DNA from: Candidatus Aerophobus profundus SCGC AAA252-L23
GTDB taxonomy: Bacteria; Aerophobota; Aerophobia; Aerophobales; Aerophobaceae
Assembly: GCA_000402295.1 (NCBI GenBank)
Contig: AQRW01000170.1
Location: 1-11,593 of the forward strand
Length of the DNA stretch: 11,593 nt
Direction: 5' to 3'
Below are positions 6,598-11,593 of this stretch, piece by piece. The notes beneath the pieces are model-generated. The model was not told the DNA's origin and did no database searches. It saw only the letters and a list, made by a program, of their open reading frames with translations. A program made the position numbers and the translations under genes. How positions within the stretch are numbered: the first letter of the stretch is position 1; every line of letters starts with the position of its first letter.

Positions 6598-6625
6598 TTG
6601 ACAAGATTTGGAGATATAGTATAAT
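6598..6625 (+). promoter_or_regulatory. Consensus sigma-70 promoter of mtrB
   Basis: A perfect TTGACA (6598-6603) and perfect TATAAT (6620-6625) are separated by 16 nt. The expected transcription start is about 6631-6633, only 2-4 nt before the ATG at 6635. This predicts a nearly leaderless mtrB mRNA and rules against the in-frame TTG at 6629 as start. Confidence 0.8.
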
Positions 6626-6634
6626 TAGTTGAAA

Positions 6635-6859
6635 ATGGATGAAGTAAAGCAGGCTGATTTTATGGTAGTTAAAGCATTAGAGGGGGGTGTTACTATTATT
6701 GGATTGACCCGCGGTAAAGAAACCACCATTCATCACACGGAAAAACTCAATAAAAATGAGGTGTGGGTCTGTCAATTTACCGAGCATATTTCGGCGGTAA
6801 AAATCAGGGGTAAGGCAGAAATTTATACCAGATATGGGAAAATCAACACCGAGGAATAG
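6635..6859 (+). CDS. mtrB: TRAP, trp RNA-binding attenuation protein
   Basis: A 74-residue protein that aligns without gaps to Bacillus subtilis MtrB as I recall it: DFMVVKALEGGVTIIGLTRG, HHTEKL, QFTEHISAVKIRGKA. TRAP forms an 11- or 12-subunit ring which, when loaded with tryptophan, wraps RNA carrying (G/U)AG repeats. The RNA-contact residues K37, K56 and R58 are all present at the same positions, as are the Trp-pocket residues T25, T30, Q47, T49 and S53. The ATG at 6635 is preferred because the promoter predicts transcription starting at about 6632; no good ribosome binding site precedes it, in keeping with leaderless translation. It lies directly upstream of trpB2, whose leader has the matching RNA target. 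No mtrA/folE or anti-TRAP gene is nearby in the window. Confidence 0.95.
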   Translation: MDEVKQADFMVVKALEGGVTIIGLTRGKETTIHHTEKLNKNEVWVCQFTEHISAVKIRGKAEIYTRYGKINTEE

Positions 6860-6876
6860 ACTCCTTCGGTTTTCTT
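6848..6876 (+). terminator. Weak intrinsic terminator overlapping the mtrB stop
   Basis: ACCGAGGA (6848-6855) pairs with TCC-T-TCGGT (6862-6870, one bulged T) across a 6-nt loop that contains the mtrB stop codon. It is followed by TTTTCTT. It would partly end the mtrB transcript and so separate it from trpB2. Confidence 0.5.
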
Positions 6877-6903
6877 AAGGTATAGGATTTATAAATTATC
6901 CCC

Positions 6904-6920
6904 GGGCGACTTCAGTCGCC
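6904..6920. repeat. Small palindrome GGCGAC-TTCA-GTCGCC
   Basis: Arms 6905-6910 and 6915-6920 are perfectly complementary with a TTCA loop. There is no T run, so it is not a terminator. It resembles the short dispersed palindromes (GGGCGACTTCAGTCGCC type) that I recall from intergenic regions of several uncultured bacteria. Confidence 0.5.
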
Positions 6921-6956
6921 TCCATCTAATAGAGAAAGTTCTTATTATATCTCATC

Positions 6957-6996
6957 AGATTGCCACGCCTGCTTTCAACAGGCTCGCAATGACAAG
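6957..6996. repeat. Dispersed palindromic repeat (GATTGCCACG...CTCGCAATGAC type)
   Basis: ATTGC (6959-6963) pairs with GCAAT (6986-6990) and GCCTG (6967-6971) with CAGGC (6979-6983), around a CTTTCAA loop and a small internal mismatch. The outer sequence AGATTGCCACG...CTCGCAATGACA is one I recognise as a widespread intergenic palindromic repeat in diverse bacterial genomes. It is probably a mobile, non-coding unit and not part of the TRAP switch itself. Confidence 0.55.
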
Positions 6997-7010
6997 TCAT
7001 TGTACGGGTA

Positions 7011-7116
7011 GGGGAGGTTTTAGTCTCCCATTTTCTTGAGGTAGACGAGATTAGAAAAGAGGAGCCCAGGATTAGAGGAATGTCAATAAGGAAGCCGGGC
7101 TCAAGCCCGGTTTTTT
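7011..7116 (+). promoter_or_regulatory. TRAP-dependent transcription attenuator leader of trpB2
   Basis: The elements follow the order of the Bacillus trp leader. (1) A 5' stem-loop: GGGAG (7012-7016) pairs with CTCCC (7025-7029). (2) Eight NAG triplets at 7038 GAG, 7042 TAG, 7047 GAG, 7052 TAG, 7057 AAG, 7062 GAG, 7067 CAG and 7073 TAG. The middle six steps are exactly or nearly 5 nt apart, as TRAP requires. (3) An antiterminator: GAGCCC(A)GG (7062-7070) pairs with CCGGGCTC (7095-7102). (4) A terminator that reuses 7095-7100. Pairings 3 and 4 are mutually exclusive, and the antiterminator's 5' strand is inside the triplets. Bound Trp-TRAP should therefore free the terminator arm and shut off trpB2. 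No clear promoter was found for this leader between 6877 and 7010. Confidence 0.88.
7092..7116 (+). terminator. Intrinsic terminator of the trpB2 attenuator
   Basis: CCGGGC (7095-7100) pairs with GCCCGG (7105-7110) around TCAA, extended by G-T and two A-T pairs, and is followed by six T (7111-7116). It lies 44 nt before the trpB2 start codon, so it can only act as an attenuator for that gene. Confidence 0.9.
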
Positions 7117-7136
7117 GTTAATTAATACAAAATTTC

Positions 7137-7160
7137 TAGAAGAGATAAGGAGGAGTAAAG
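7137..7160 (+). promoter_or_regulatory. trpB2 ribosome binding site embedded in NAG triplets
   Basis: AGGAGG (7148-7153) lies 7 nt before ATG 7161 and fixes the start. The same stretch can be read as TAG 7137, GAG 7142, AAG 7147, GAG 7153 and AAG 7158, with spacers of 2, 2, 3 and 2 nt, a possible weak TRAP site that would cover the ribosome binding site. Purine-rich Shine-Dalgarno regions produce such triplets by chance, so the TRAP reading is tentative. Confidence 0.45.
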
Positions 7161-8513
7161 ATGGCAGACAAGAAAATCACCTTGGAAGAGAGGGAGATAC
7201 CCAAAAAGTGGTACAATGCTCTGGCCGATTTGCCTGAGCCGTTACCCCCGGTATTGAGTCCGGCCACCAAGAAGTTGGTAACTCCGGAGGAGCTCTTGCG
7301 CATTTTCCCCATGGCTTTGATTGAACAAGAGATGTCCTCTCAGCGCTGGATTGAAATACCGGAGGAGGTGCTCAAGATTTATACTCTATACCGGCCTACC
7401 CCTTTGTATCGGGCCTTTGCTCTGGAAGAAGTCCTGGGAACTAAAGCCAGAATCTACTACAAGAACGAGTCTTTTTCGCCTCCGGGCTCCCACAAACCTA
7501 ATACAGCTATAGCTCAGGCCTATTATAACAAAAAAGAGGGAGTAAAAAGGCTCTGTACTGAAACCGGGGCCGGTCAGTGGGGTAGCGCCCTGGCTTTCGC
7601 TTGCCAAATGTTTGATCTGGCCTGTACTATTTATATGGTCAGAATTAGCTATGATCAGAAACCCTACCGTAAACTTCTGGCTCAGTCTTGGGGAGCGGAA
7701 ATGTTTCCCTCTCCTTCGGACAAGACAGAATTCGGCCGGAAGATGTTGAAAGATGATCCTGATTCTGCCGGGAGCCTGGGAATGGCTATCTCGGAAGCAG
7801 TGGAAGATGCAGCCACTCATGATGATGCTAAGTATGCCCTGGGTAGTGTTTTGAACCACGTTTTGTTGCATCAAACTGTTGTCGGTCTGGAAGTGGAAAA
7901 GCAACTAAAAAAAATCGGAGAGAAACCTGATGTAATGATCGGCTGTGTAGGTGGAGGCAGTAACTTTAGCGGTTTCTTTCTTCCCTTCCTTCGCCGGAAA
8001 TTAGCTGGAGATGAGATTAGGTTCATCGCCGTTGAACCGACCGCCTGTCCCACTTTGACCCGGGGACCTTATCATTTTGACTATGGTGATACTGCCGGTA
8101 TGGGCCCTATCGTGAAGATGTTTACCCTGGGACACAGTTTTGTTCCACCTCCCATCCATTCCGGGGGACTGAGATATCATGGAGATGCTCCTCTGCTTTG
8201 CCATTTGGCAAATTTAGGGCTGGTTGAAGCCCAGGCTTACCACCAGAAACCTGTTTTTGATGCCGCGCTGTTGTTTGCCCGCACGGAAGGGATACTGCCA
8301 GCTCCGGAGACGGCCCACGCCATCAAAGCAGTAATTGAAGAAGCTAAGAAAGCTAACGAGGGAACGGTGATTGTCTTTAATTACTCGGGACACGGGTTCT
8401 TTGACCTGGCGGCCTACGATGCTTATTTTAAGGGGGAACTGGTGGACTACGAGTACCCCCAGGAAAAAATTGATGCGGCTTTGAAGGAACTTCCCCAGGT
8501 AGAGATTGATTAA
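7161..8513 (+). CDS. trpB2: Tryptophan synthase beta chain, TrpB2 type
   Basis: A 450-residue PLP enzyme of the TrpB2 subgroup, longer than TrpB1, with the typical N-terminal WYNALADLPEPLPP (17-30) and RPTPLYRA (78-85). The PLP lysine is K112 in GSHKPNTA. The catalytic Glu is E134 in ETGAGQWG. The phosphate loop is GGGSN (264-268), and S409 in NYSGHG should contact the pyridine nitrogen. The reaction is indole plus L-serine to L-tryptophan. No trpA or other trp gene is adjacent. TrpB2 proteins are thought to work without TrpA, salvaging free indole or, in some proposals, acting as serine deaminases. The TRAP attenuator in front argues that this copy serves tryptophan supply. AGGAGG lies 7 nt before the ATG. 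All key residues are present. Confidence 0.95.
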   Translation: MADKKITLEEREIPKKWYNALADLPEPLPPVLSPATKKLVTPEELLRIFPMALIEQEMSSQRWIEIPEEVLKIYTLYRPTPLYRAFALEEVLGTKARIYYKNESFSPPGSHKPNTAIAQAYYNKKEGVKRLCTETGAGQWGSALAFACQMFDLACTIYMVRISYDQKPYRKLLAQSWGAEMFPSPSDKTEFGRKMLKDDPDSAGSLGMAISEAVEDAATHDDAKYALGSVLNHVLLHQTVVGLEVEKQLKKIGEKPDVMIGCVGGGSNFSGFFLPFLRRKLAGDEIRFIAVEPTACPTLTRGPYHFDYGDTAGMGPIVKMFTLGHSFVPPPIHSGGLRYHGDAPLLCHLANLGLVEAQAYHQKPVFDAALLFARTEGILPAPETAHAIKAVIEEAKKANEGTVIVFNYSGHGFFDLAAYDAYFKGELVDYEYPQEKIDAALKELPQVEID

Positions 8514-8520
8514 ATTGGAT

Positions 8521-8540
8521 GAGGAGGGGAGAGAGAAGAG
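8521..8540 (+). other. GAG-rich tract after trpB2
   Basis: Within 20 nt after the trpB2 stop, GAG occurs at 8521, 8524, 8529, 8533 and 8538, with spacers of 0, 2, 1 and 2 nt. GAG is the best TRAP triplet, but there are only about four usable sites with imperfect spacing. It may be an incidental purine tract. Confidence 0.3.
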
Positions 8541-8542
8541 AC

Positions 8543-8591
8543 TTGACAAAGGGACTTGGTGTGGTAGCCTAAAGCCAAATTCCTTTTGTCA
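8543..8591 (+). promoter_or_regulatory. Long imperfect inverted repeat upstream of livJ, with a TTGACA box
   Basis: TGACAAAGGGACTTGG (8544-8559) is nearly complementary to CCAAATTCCTTTTGTCA (8575-8591), leaving a loop of about 15 nt. TTGACA at 8543-8548 could be a -35 box, but the best -10 (TAGCCT, 8565-8570) is poor. No T run follows, so it is not a terminator. It could be an operator or a leader structure for the transporter genes. Confidence 0.45.
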
Positions 8592-8622
8592 GAGGTAATA
8601 GTAAAGTAAAGGGAGGATAAGG

Positions 8623-9792
8623 ATGGAAAAAAAGAAAAGAGGGTTGATGCGTAAAAGGCTGGTAATTCTGATTTTAGGTTTTCTCTGTAGCCAAATCTTT
8701 ACTCTGGCTGCTCCGGCGGCCGAGCCTTACAAGATTGGGGCTATCTTTGCTGTCACTGGAGGGGCTTCCTGGCTGGGAGAGCCGGAGAGGAACACGGTCA
8801 GAATGATCGAGGCGTGGGTGAATTATTCCGGAGGGATTAATGGGCGTCCCCTGGAGGTTATTGTTGAGGATACGGTGGGAGATCCAACTAGAGCGGTGAA
8901 TGCCGTTAAGAAACTCATTATCCAAGATCAGGTGTTGGCCATTATTGGTCCTTCTCGCAGTGGGACCAGTATGGCGGTAAAGGCCATTGCCGGGAAATAC
9001 CAGATTCCGCTGATTTCCTGTGCCGCGGCGGAGGCCATTGTGGTACCGGCGAACGAATGGGTGTTCAAGACTCCGCAAAAAGATTCCGATGCGGCCATTA
9101 GAATCTATGAGTATATGCGGGATCACAGGATATCTAAAGTGGCAATCATTACGGGAACTACAAGTTTCGGGTCCGAAGGGCGAGCTCAGCTTTTAAAATA
9201 CGCCCCCGAATATGGGATCACCGTCTTGGCCGATGAGACCTACGGTGCCGGGGATACTGATATGACCGCTCAACTGACCCGCATCAAGGGTACCGAGGCT
9301 CAGGCAGTGGTAAACTGGTCCATTGTACCGGCTCAAGCTATTGTAGTCAAGAATATGAGACAACTGGGAATGACCATTCCCCTCTTCCAGAGTCACGGGT
9401 TTGGAAATATCAAGTATGTTCAGGTGGCGGGAGAGGCGGCCGAGGGAATCATTTTCCCGGCCGGCCGGCTTCTGGCCGTGGATAGTTTGCCTGACTATCA
9501 TCGCCAGAAATTCCTTCTCACTAAATACAAGGAAGCCTATGAGGCTGAATTCGAAGAGAATGTAAGTACCTTCGGGGGACACGCCTGGGACGCATTGTAT
9601 TTGGTCATTGGTGCCCTTTGGGCCGGGGCCTCTGACCCAGCGGCCATCAGGGATTATATTGAACAAGTTGAGGATTTTGTGGGCACCGGTGGAATATTCA
9701 ACTATTCCCCGGAAGACCACACTGGTTTGACTAAGGATGCTTTTGAGATGCTCACGGTTAAAGAGGGAAGGTTTGTGGTTCTGGAAGACTAA
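8623..9792 (+). CDS. Branched-chain/amino-acid ABC transporter substrate-binding protein (LivJ-like)
   Basis: A 389-residue periplasmic-binding protein of the Peripla_BP_6 (Leu/Ile/Val-binding) family. Residues 1-33 are a Sec signal peptide (basic MEKKKRGLMRKR, hydrophobic core, cut near APAA-EPYKIG). No lipobox cysteine is positioned correctly, so it is probably soluble. Mature features are KIGAIFAVTGGASWLG (37-52), GGINGRPLEVIVEDT, the pocket segment IIGPSRSGTSMAVKAIAG, the hinge stretch KVAIITGTTSFGSEG, and the C-terminal TGG-IFNYSPEDHTGL. It captures ligand outside the membrane and delivers it to the LivH/LivM permease. Ligand specificity in this family is broad (branched-chain, aromatic or other small carboxylates) and cannot be read here. 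The start has GGGAGG at 8611-8616. It follows trpB2 by 109 nt. Confidence 0.88.
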   Translation: MEKKKRGLMRKRLVILILGFLCSQIFTLAAPAAEPYKIGAIFAVTGGASWLGEPERNTVRMIEAWVNYSGGINGRPLEVIVEDTVGDPTRAVNAVKKLIIQDQVLAIIGPSRSGTSMAVKAIAGKYQIPLISCAAAEAIVVPANEWVFKTPQKDSDAAIRIYEYMRDHRISKVAIITGTTSFGSEGRAQLLKYAPEYGITVLADETYGAGDTDMTAQLTRIKGTEAQAVVNWSIVPAQAIVVKNMRQLGMTIPLFQSHGFGNIKYVQVAGEAAEGIIFPAGRLLAVDSLPDYHRQKFLLTKYKEAYEAEFEENVSTFGGHAWDALYLVIGALWAGASDPAAIRDYIEQVEDFVGTGGIFNYSPEDHTGLTKDAFEMLTVKEGRFVVLED

Positions 9793-9813
9793 TTGTCCAG
9801 AAGAGAGATAGGG

Positions 9814-9853
9814 AAAAATGGGTTGGGTCCTTTCCAGGACCTAACCCATTTTT
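9814..9853 (+). terminator. 17-bp hairpin between livJ and livH
   Basis: AAAAATGGGTTGGGTCC (9814-9830) pairs with GGACCTAACCCATTTTT (9837-9853), with one G-T wobble, around a TTTCCA loop. It ends in five T and begins with five A, so it can act in both directions. Between a binding protein and its permease it probably acts as a partial terminator or an mRNA 3' stabiliser, keeping the binding protein more abundant than the permeases. Confidence 0.85.
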
Positions 9854-9866
9854 CGTAGAGGTAGAG

Positions 9867-10760
9867 ATGACCCTCTCCAGTCAGATTCTCCAGTATATTC
9901 TTACCGGGATTACCATAGGTAGCATCTACGGAATGGTGGCTTTGGGTTTTAACATAATTTATAATGCTACCGGCATCATCAACCTGGCCCAGGGTGAGTT
10001 TGTCATGTTAGGGGCTCTAATTATGGTATCTCTCACGCAAGCTTTGGGGTTACCTATGGTTTTGGGATTTTTCCTTTCAGTGATTATGGTTACCTTGATA
10101 GGAGCTCTCTTTGAACGCCTGGCTATCCATCCCCTGAAGAATCCTTCGGTTATCACTCTCATTATCATCACCATTGCTGTATCAATTCTTTTGAAAGGGG
10201 GAGCAATGTTTATCTGGGGTAAAGAAGTCCATACTCTACCGGCCTTTTCGGGAGAGAAACCTATCTCATTGGGGGGGGCTACCATTCTTCCCCAGACATT
10301 ATGGATATTGGGTGCAATGGGGGGAATAGTGGTTTCTCTGAGTCTCTTTTTTAAGTTGACTCTGGTGGGCAAAGCTATGAAGGCCTGTGCCGTTAATCGG
10401 GTAGCCGCCCAGTTGGTGGGAATTAATGTAAAGGCTATGGTGCTTCTTTCCTTCGCTCTCAGTGCGGCTATTGGTGCAGTAGCCGGGATCGTTATTACTC
10501 CCATAGCTTTGATGGACTATGAACGCGGGACTATGCTGGCCGTGAAGGGATTTTGTGTGGCCGTATTGGGAGGACTGGGAAGTGTTGTAGGGGCTGTATT
10601 AGCCGGGTTTATCCTGGGAATTATGGAGTCCTTAGGAGCCGGATTTATCTCTTCCCGATATAAAGATGCTATTGCTCTAATAGTACTTTTGTTGGTTCTC
10701 TTTCTGCGGCCAACCGGTTTATTGGGAACTTCTGAAAAAAGGGAAATGAGGAGATTTTGA
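9867..10760 (+). CDS. livH: Branched-chain amino-acid ABC transporter permease LivH
   Basis: A 297-residue polytopic inner-membrane protein of the BPD_transp_2 family with about eight hydrophobic segments. Signature parts are GITIGSIYGMVALGFNIIYNATGIINLAQGEF (start at residue 14), the cytoplasmic loop AMKACAVNRVAAQLVGINV that contacts the ATPase, and the C-terminal VLGGLGSVVGAVLAGFILGIMES. It forms the translocation channel with LivM. The ATG at 9867 has GAGG at 9858-9861, immediately after the intergenic hairpin. livM follows 34 nt after the stop. Length and motifs are complete. Confidence 0.92.
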   Translation: MTLSSQILQYILTGITIGSIYGMVALGFNIIYNATGIINLAQGEFVMLGALIMVSLTQALGLPMVLGFFLSVIMVTLIGALFERLAIHPLKNPSVITLIIITIAVSILLKGGAMFIWGKEVHTLPAFSGEKPISLGGATILPQTLWILGAMGGIVVSLSLFFKLTLVGKAMKACAVNRVAAQLVGINVKAMVLLSFALSAAIGAVAGIVITPIALMDYERGTMLAVKGFCVAVLGGLGSVVGAVLAGFILGIMESLGAGFISSRYKDAIALIVLLLVLFLRPTGLLGTSEKREMRRF

Positions 10761-10794
10761 TCTTCTTATTTGGTTATTCTGGGGAGAGAAAAAA

Positions 10795-11593
10795 TTGGGA
10801 AGAAAGAATCTTGGCTCGGTAGGGATTCTTGCTCTGGTGATTTTTCTGATTCCTTTTTTCGTCAGAAGTCCTTATTATGTCGGTATTTTGGTTTTTGTAG
10901 GGATTTATTGTTTGATTACCATTGGTCTCAGTCTCTTGATGGGTTACGCCGGGCAGATTTCTCTGGGTCAGGCGGCTTTTTTTGGTCTGGGGGCTTATTC
11001 CTCGGGTATTCTTACCACTAAGTTCGGTTTCTCTCCCTGGTTGGCTTTCCCTATCGCAGTTACAATAACGGCTTTGGTGGCTTTTCTTATCGGTACTCCT
11101 ACTCTCAAACTGAGAGGCCATTATTTGGCTATGGCTACCCTGGCCTTGGGCGTAATTATTTTTATTGTCTTTAATCAATGGATTTCTCTTACCGGAGGGC
11201 CTTCCGGTTTTGGACAAATTCCTCCTTTTCGGATAGGAAAATTCTCTTTGGATAGCGATATCCGTTACTATTATTTTGTCTGGGGAATTGTCATTGGAGT
11301 CCTGATAGCCTCCCTTAACTTGATTCACTCCCGGGTGGGAAGAGCCCTTCGTTCCATTCAGGGAAGCGAGACGGCCGCTAACACGATGGGAATCAATACT
11401 TCCGGATGTAAAGTCCAGGTTTTTGTGCTCAGCGCAATTTATGCCGCTATAGCCGGAGTTCTCTATGCTCATTTTGTCACTTTTCTTTCCCCGGGAACTT
11501 TTGGATTCTCTTTTTCTATTGTTCTTCTTACTATGGTGGCCGTGGGAGGAATGGCCAATGTCTGGGGAGCAATTGCCGGGACCGCAGTTCTGG
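10795..11593 (+). CDS. livM: Branched-chain amino-acid ABC transporter permease LivM, 3' partial
   Basis: The frame is open from TTG 10795 to the window end (266 codons visible), so the C-terminus lies outside. The TTG start is chosen because GGGGAGAG (10781-10788) precedes it and no ATG or GTG is available nearby. The protein is hydrophobic, with LivM hallmarks: GLSLLMGYAGQISLGQAAFFGLGAYSSG, TLKLRGHYLAMATLALG, the GGPSGFGQIPP loop, and the ATPase-contact loop GRALRSIQGSETAANTMGIN. It pairs with LivH in the channel. LivG and LivF ATPase genes would be expected just downstream. Confidence 0.9.
   Translation, partial: MGRKNLGSVGILALVIFLIPFFVRSPYYVGILVFVGIYCLITIGLSLLMGYAGQISLGQAAFFGLGAYSSGILTTKFGFSPWLAFPIAVTITALVAFLIGTPTLKLRGHYLAMATLALGVIIFIVFNQWISLTGGPSGFGQIPPFRIGKFSLDSDIRYYYFVWGIVIGVLIASLNLIHSRVGRALRSIQGSETAANTMGINTSGCKVQVFVLSAIYAAIAGVLYAHFVTFLSPGTFGFSFSIVLLTMVAVGGMANVWGAIAGTAVL

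Noticed and set aside
6890..6948. TATAAA (6890-6895) and TATTAT (6943-6948) as -10 boxes for the trpB2 leader
   Set aside because: Neither has a recognisable -35 box at 16-18 nt; in AT-rich spacer DNA such hexamers are expected by chance.
10774..11472. 232-codon open frame on the minus strand opposite livM
   Set aside because: It is a shadow of livM, whose + strand translation shows clear permease motifs; the minus product is low in hydrophobic pattern and resembles nothing.

Overview
The window looks like a bacterial chromosome segment from an uncultured, probably anaerobic lineage. The genes are bacterial in style (Shine-Dalgarno sites, sigma-70-like boxes, intrinsic terminators). The secreted beta-propeller protein ends in a FlgD/T9SS-like C-terminal domain of a kind common in candidate phyla. 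TRAP (MtrB) is best known from Bacillus and other Firmicutes. I cannot name the phylum.

Left part (1-2893) is visibly more AT-rich than the right part and looks like accessory or decaying DNA. It holds the 3' part of a ClpP-like SDH_sah-type membrane-protease relative that seems to have lost its central catalytic segment, a DUF5678 protein coupled to it, a C-terminal relic of a GyrI-like ligand-binding domain, an intact AlkD-type DNA glycosylase, an unrecognised degenerate ORF, and a divergent isoprenylcysteine/phospholipid methyltransferase-like membrane protein.

Middle part (about 3100-5100) is insertion-sequence wreckage. A frameshifted IS3-type orfA fragment has its left inverted repeat inserted in the 5' end of another transposase-like gene. 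Beside it lies a nearly complete IS481-like element (3625-5089, flanked by GTTG duplications) with five copies of an 18-bp subterminal repeat and a transposase split by a frameshift at a run of six T.

Right part (5090-11593) starts with a promoter at the IS edge and a secreted beta-propeller protein. Then comes the main item of interest, a self-contained tryptophan-sensing module. mtrB encodes TRAP (6635-6859) behind a perfect TTGACA-16-TATAAT promoter that predicts a nearly leaderless mRNA. Next is a roughly 300-nt leader with a 5' stem-loop, eight NAG triplets at about 5-nt spacing, an antiterminator overlapping those triplets, and a strong intrinsic terminator. The leader precedes trpB2, a stand-alone tryptophan synthase beta chain. 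I infer that Trp-loaded TRAP binds the triplets, blocks the antiterminator, and stops transcription of trpB2.

Downstream are a branched-chain/amino-acid ABC transporter binding protein (livJ-like) and permeases livH and livM (livM runs off the window). A 17-bp hairpin separates livJ from livH. Together, the trp genes and transporter suggest a cell that takes up amino acids and salvages indole to make tryptophan, with expression tuned by TRAP.
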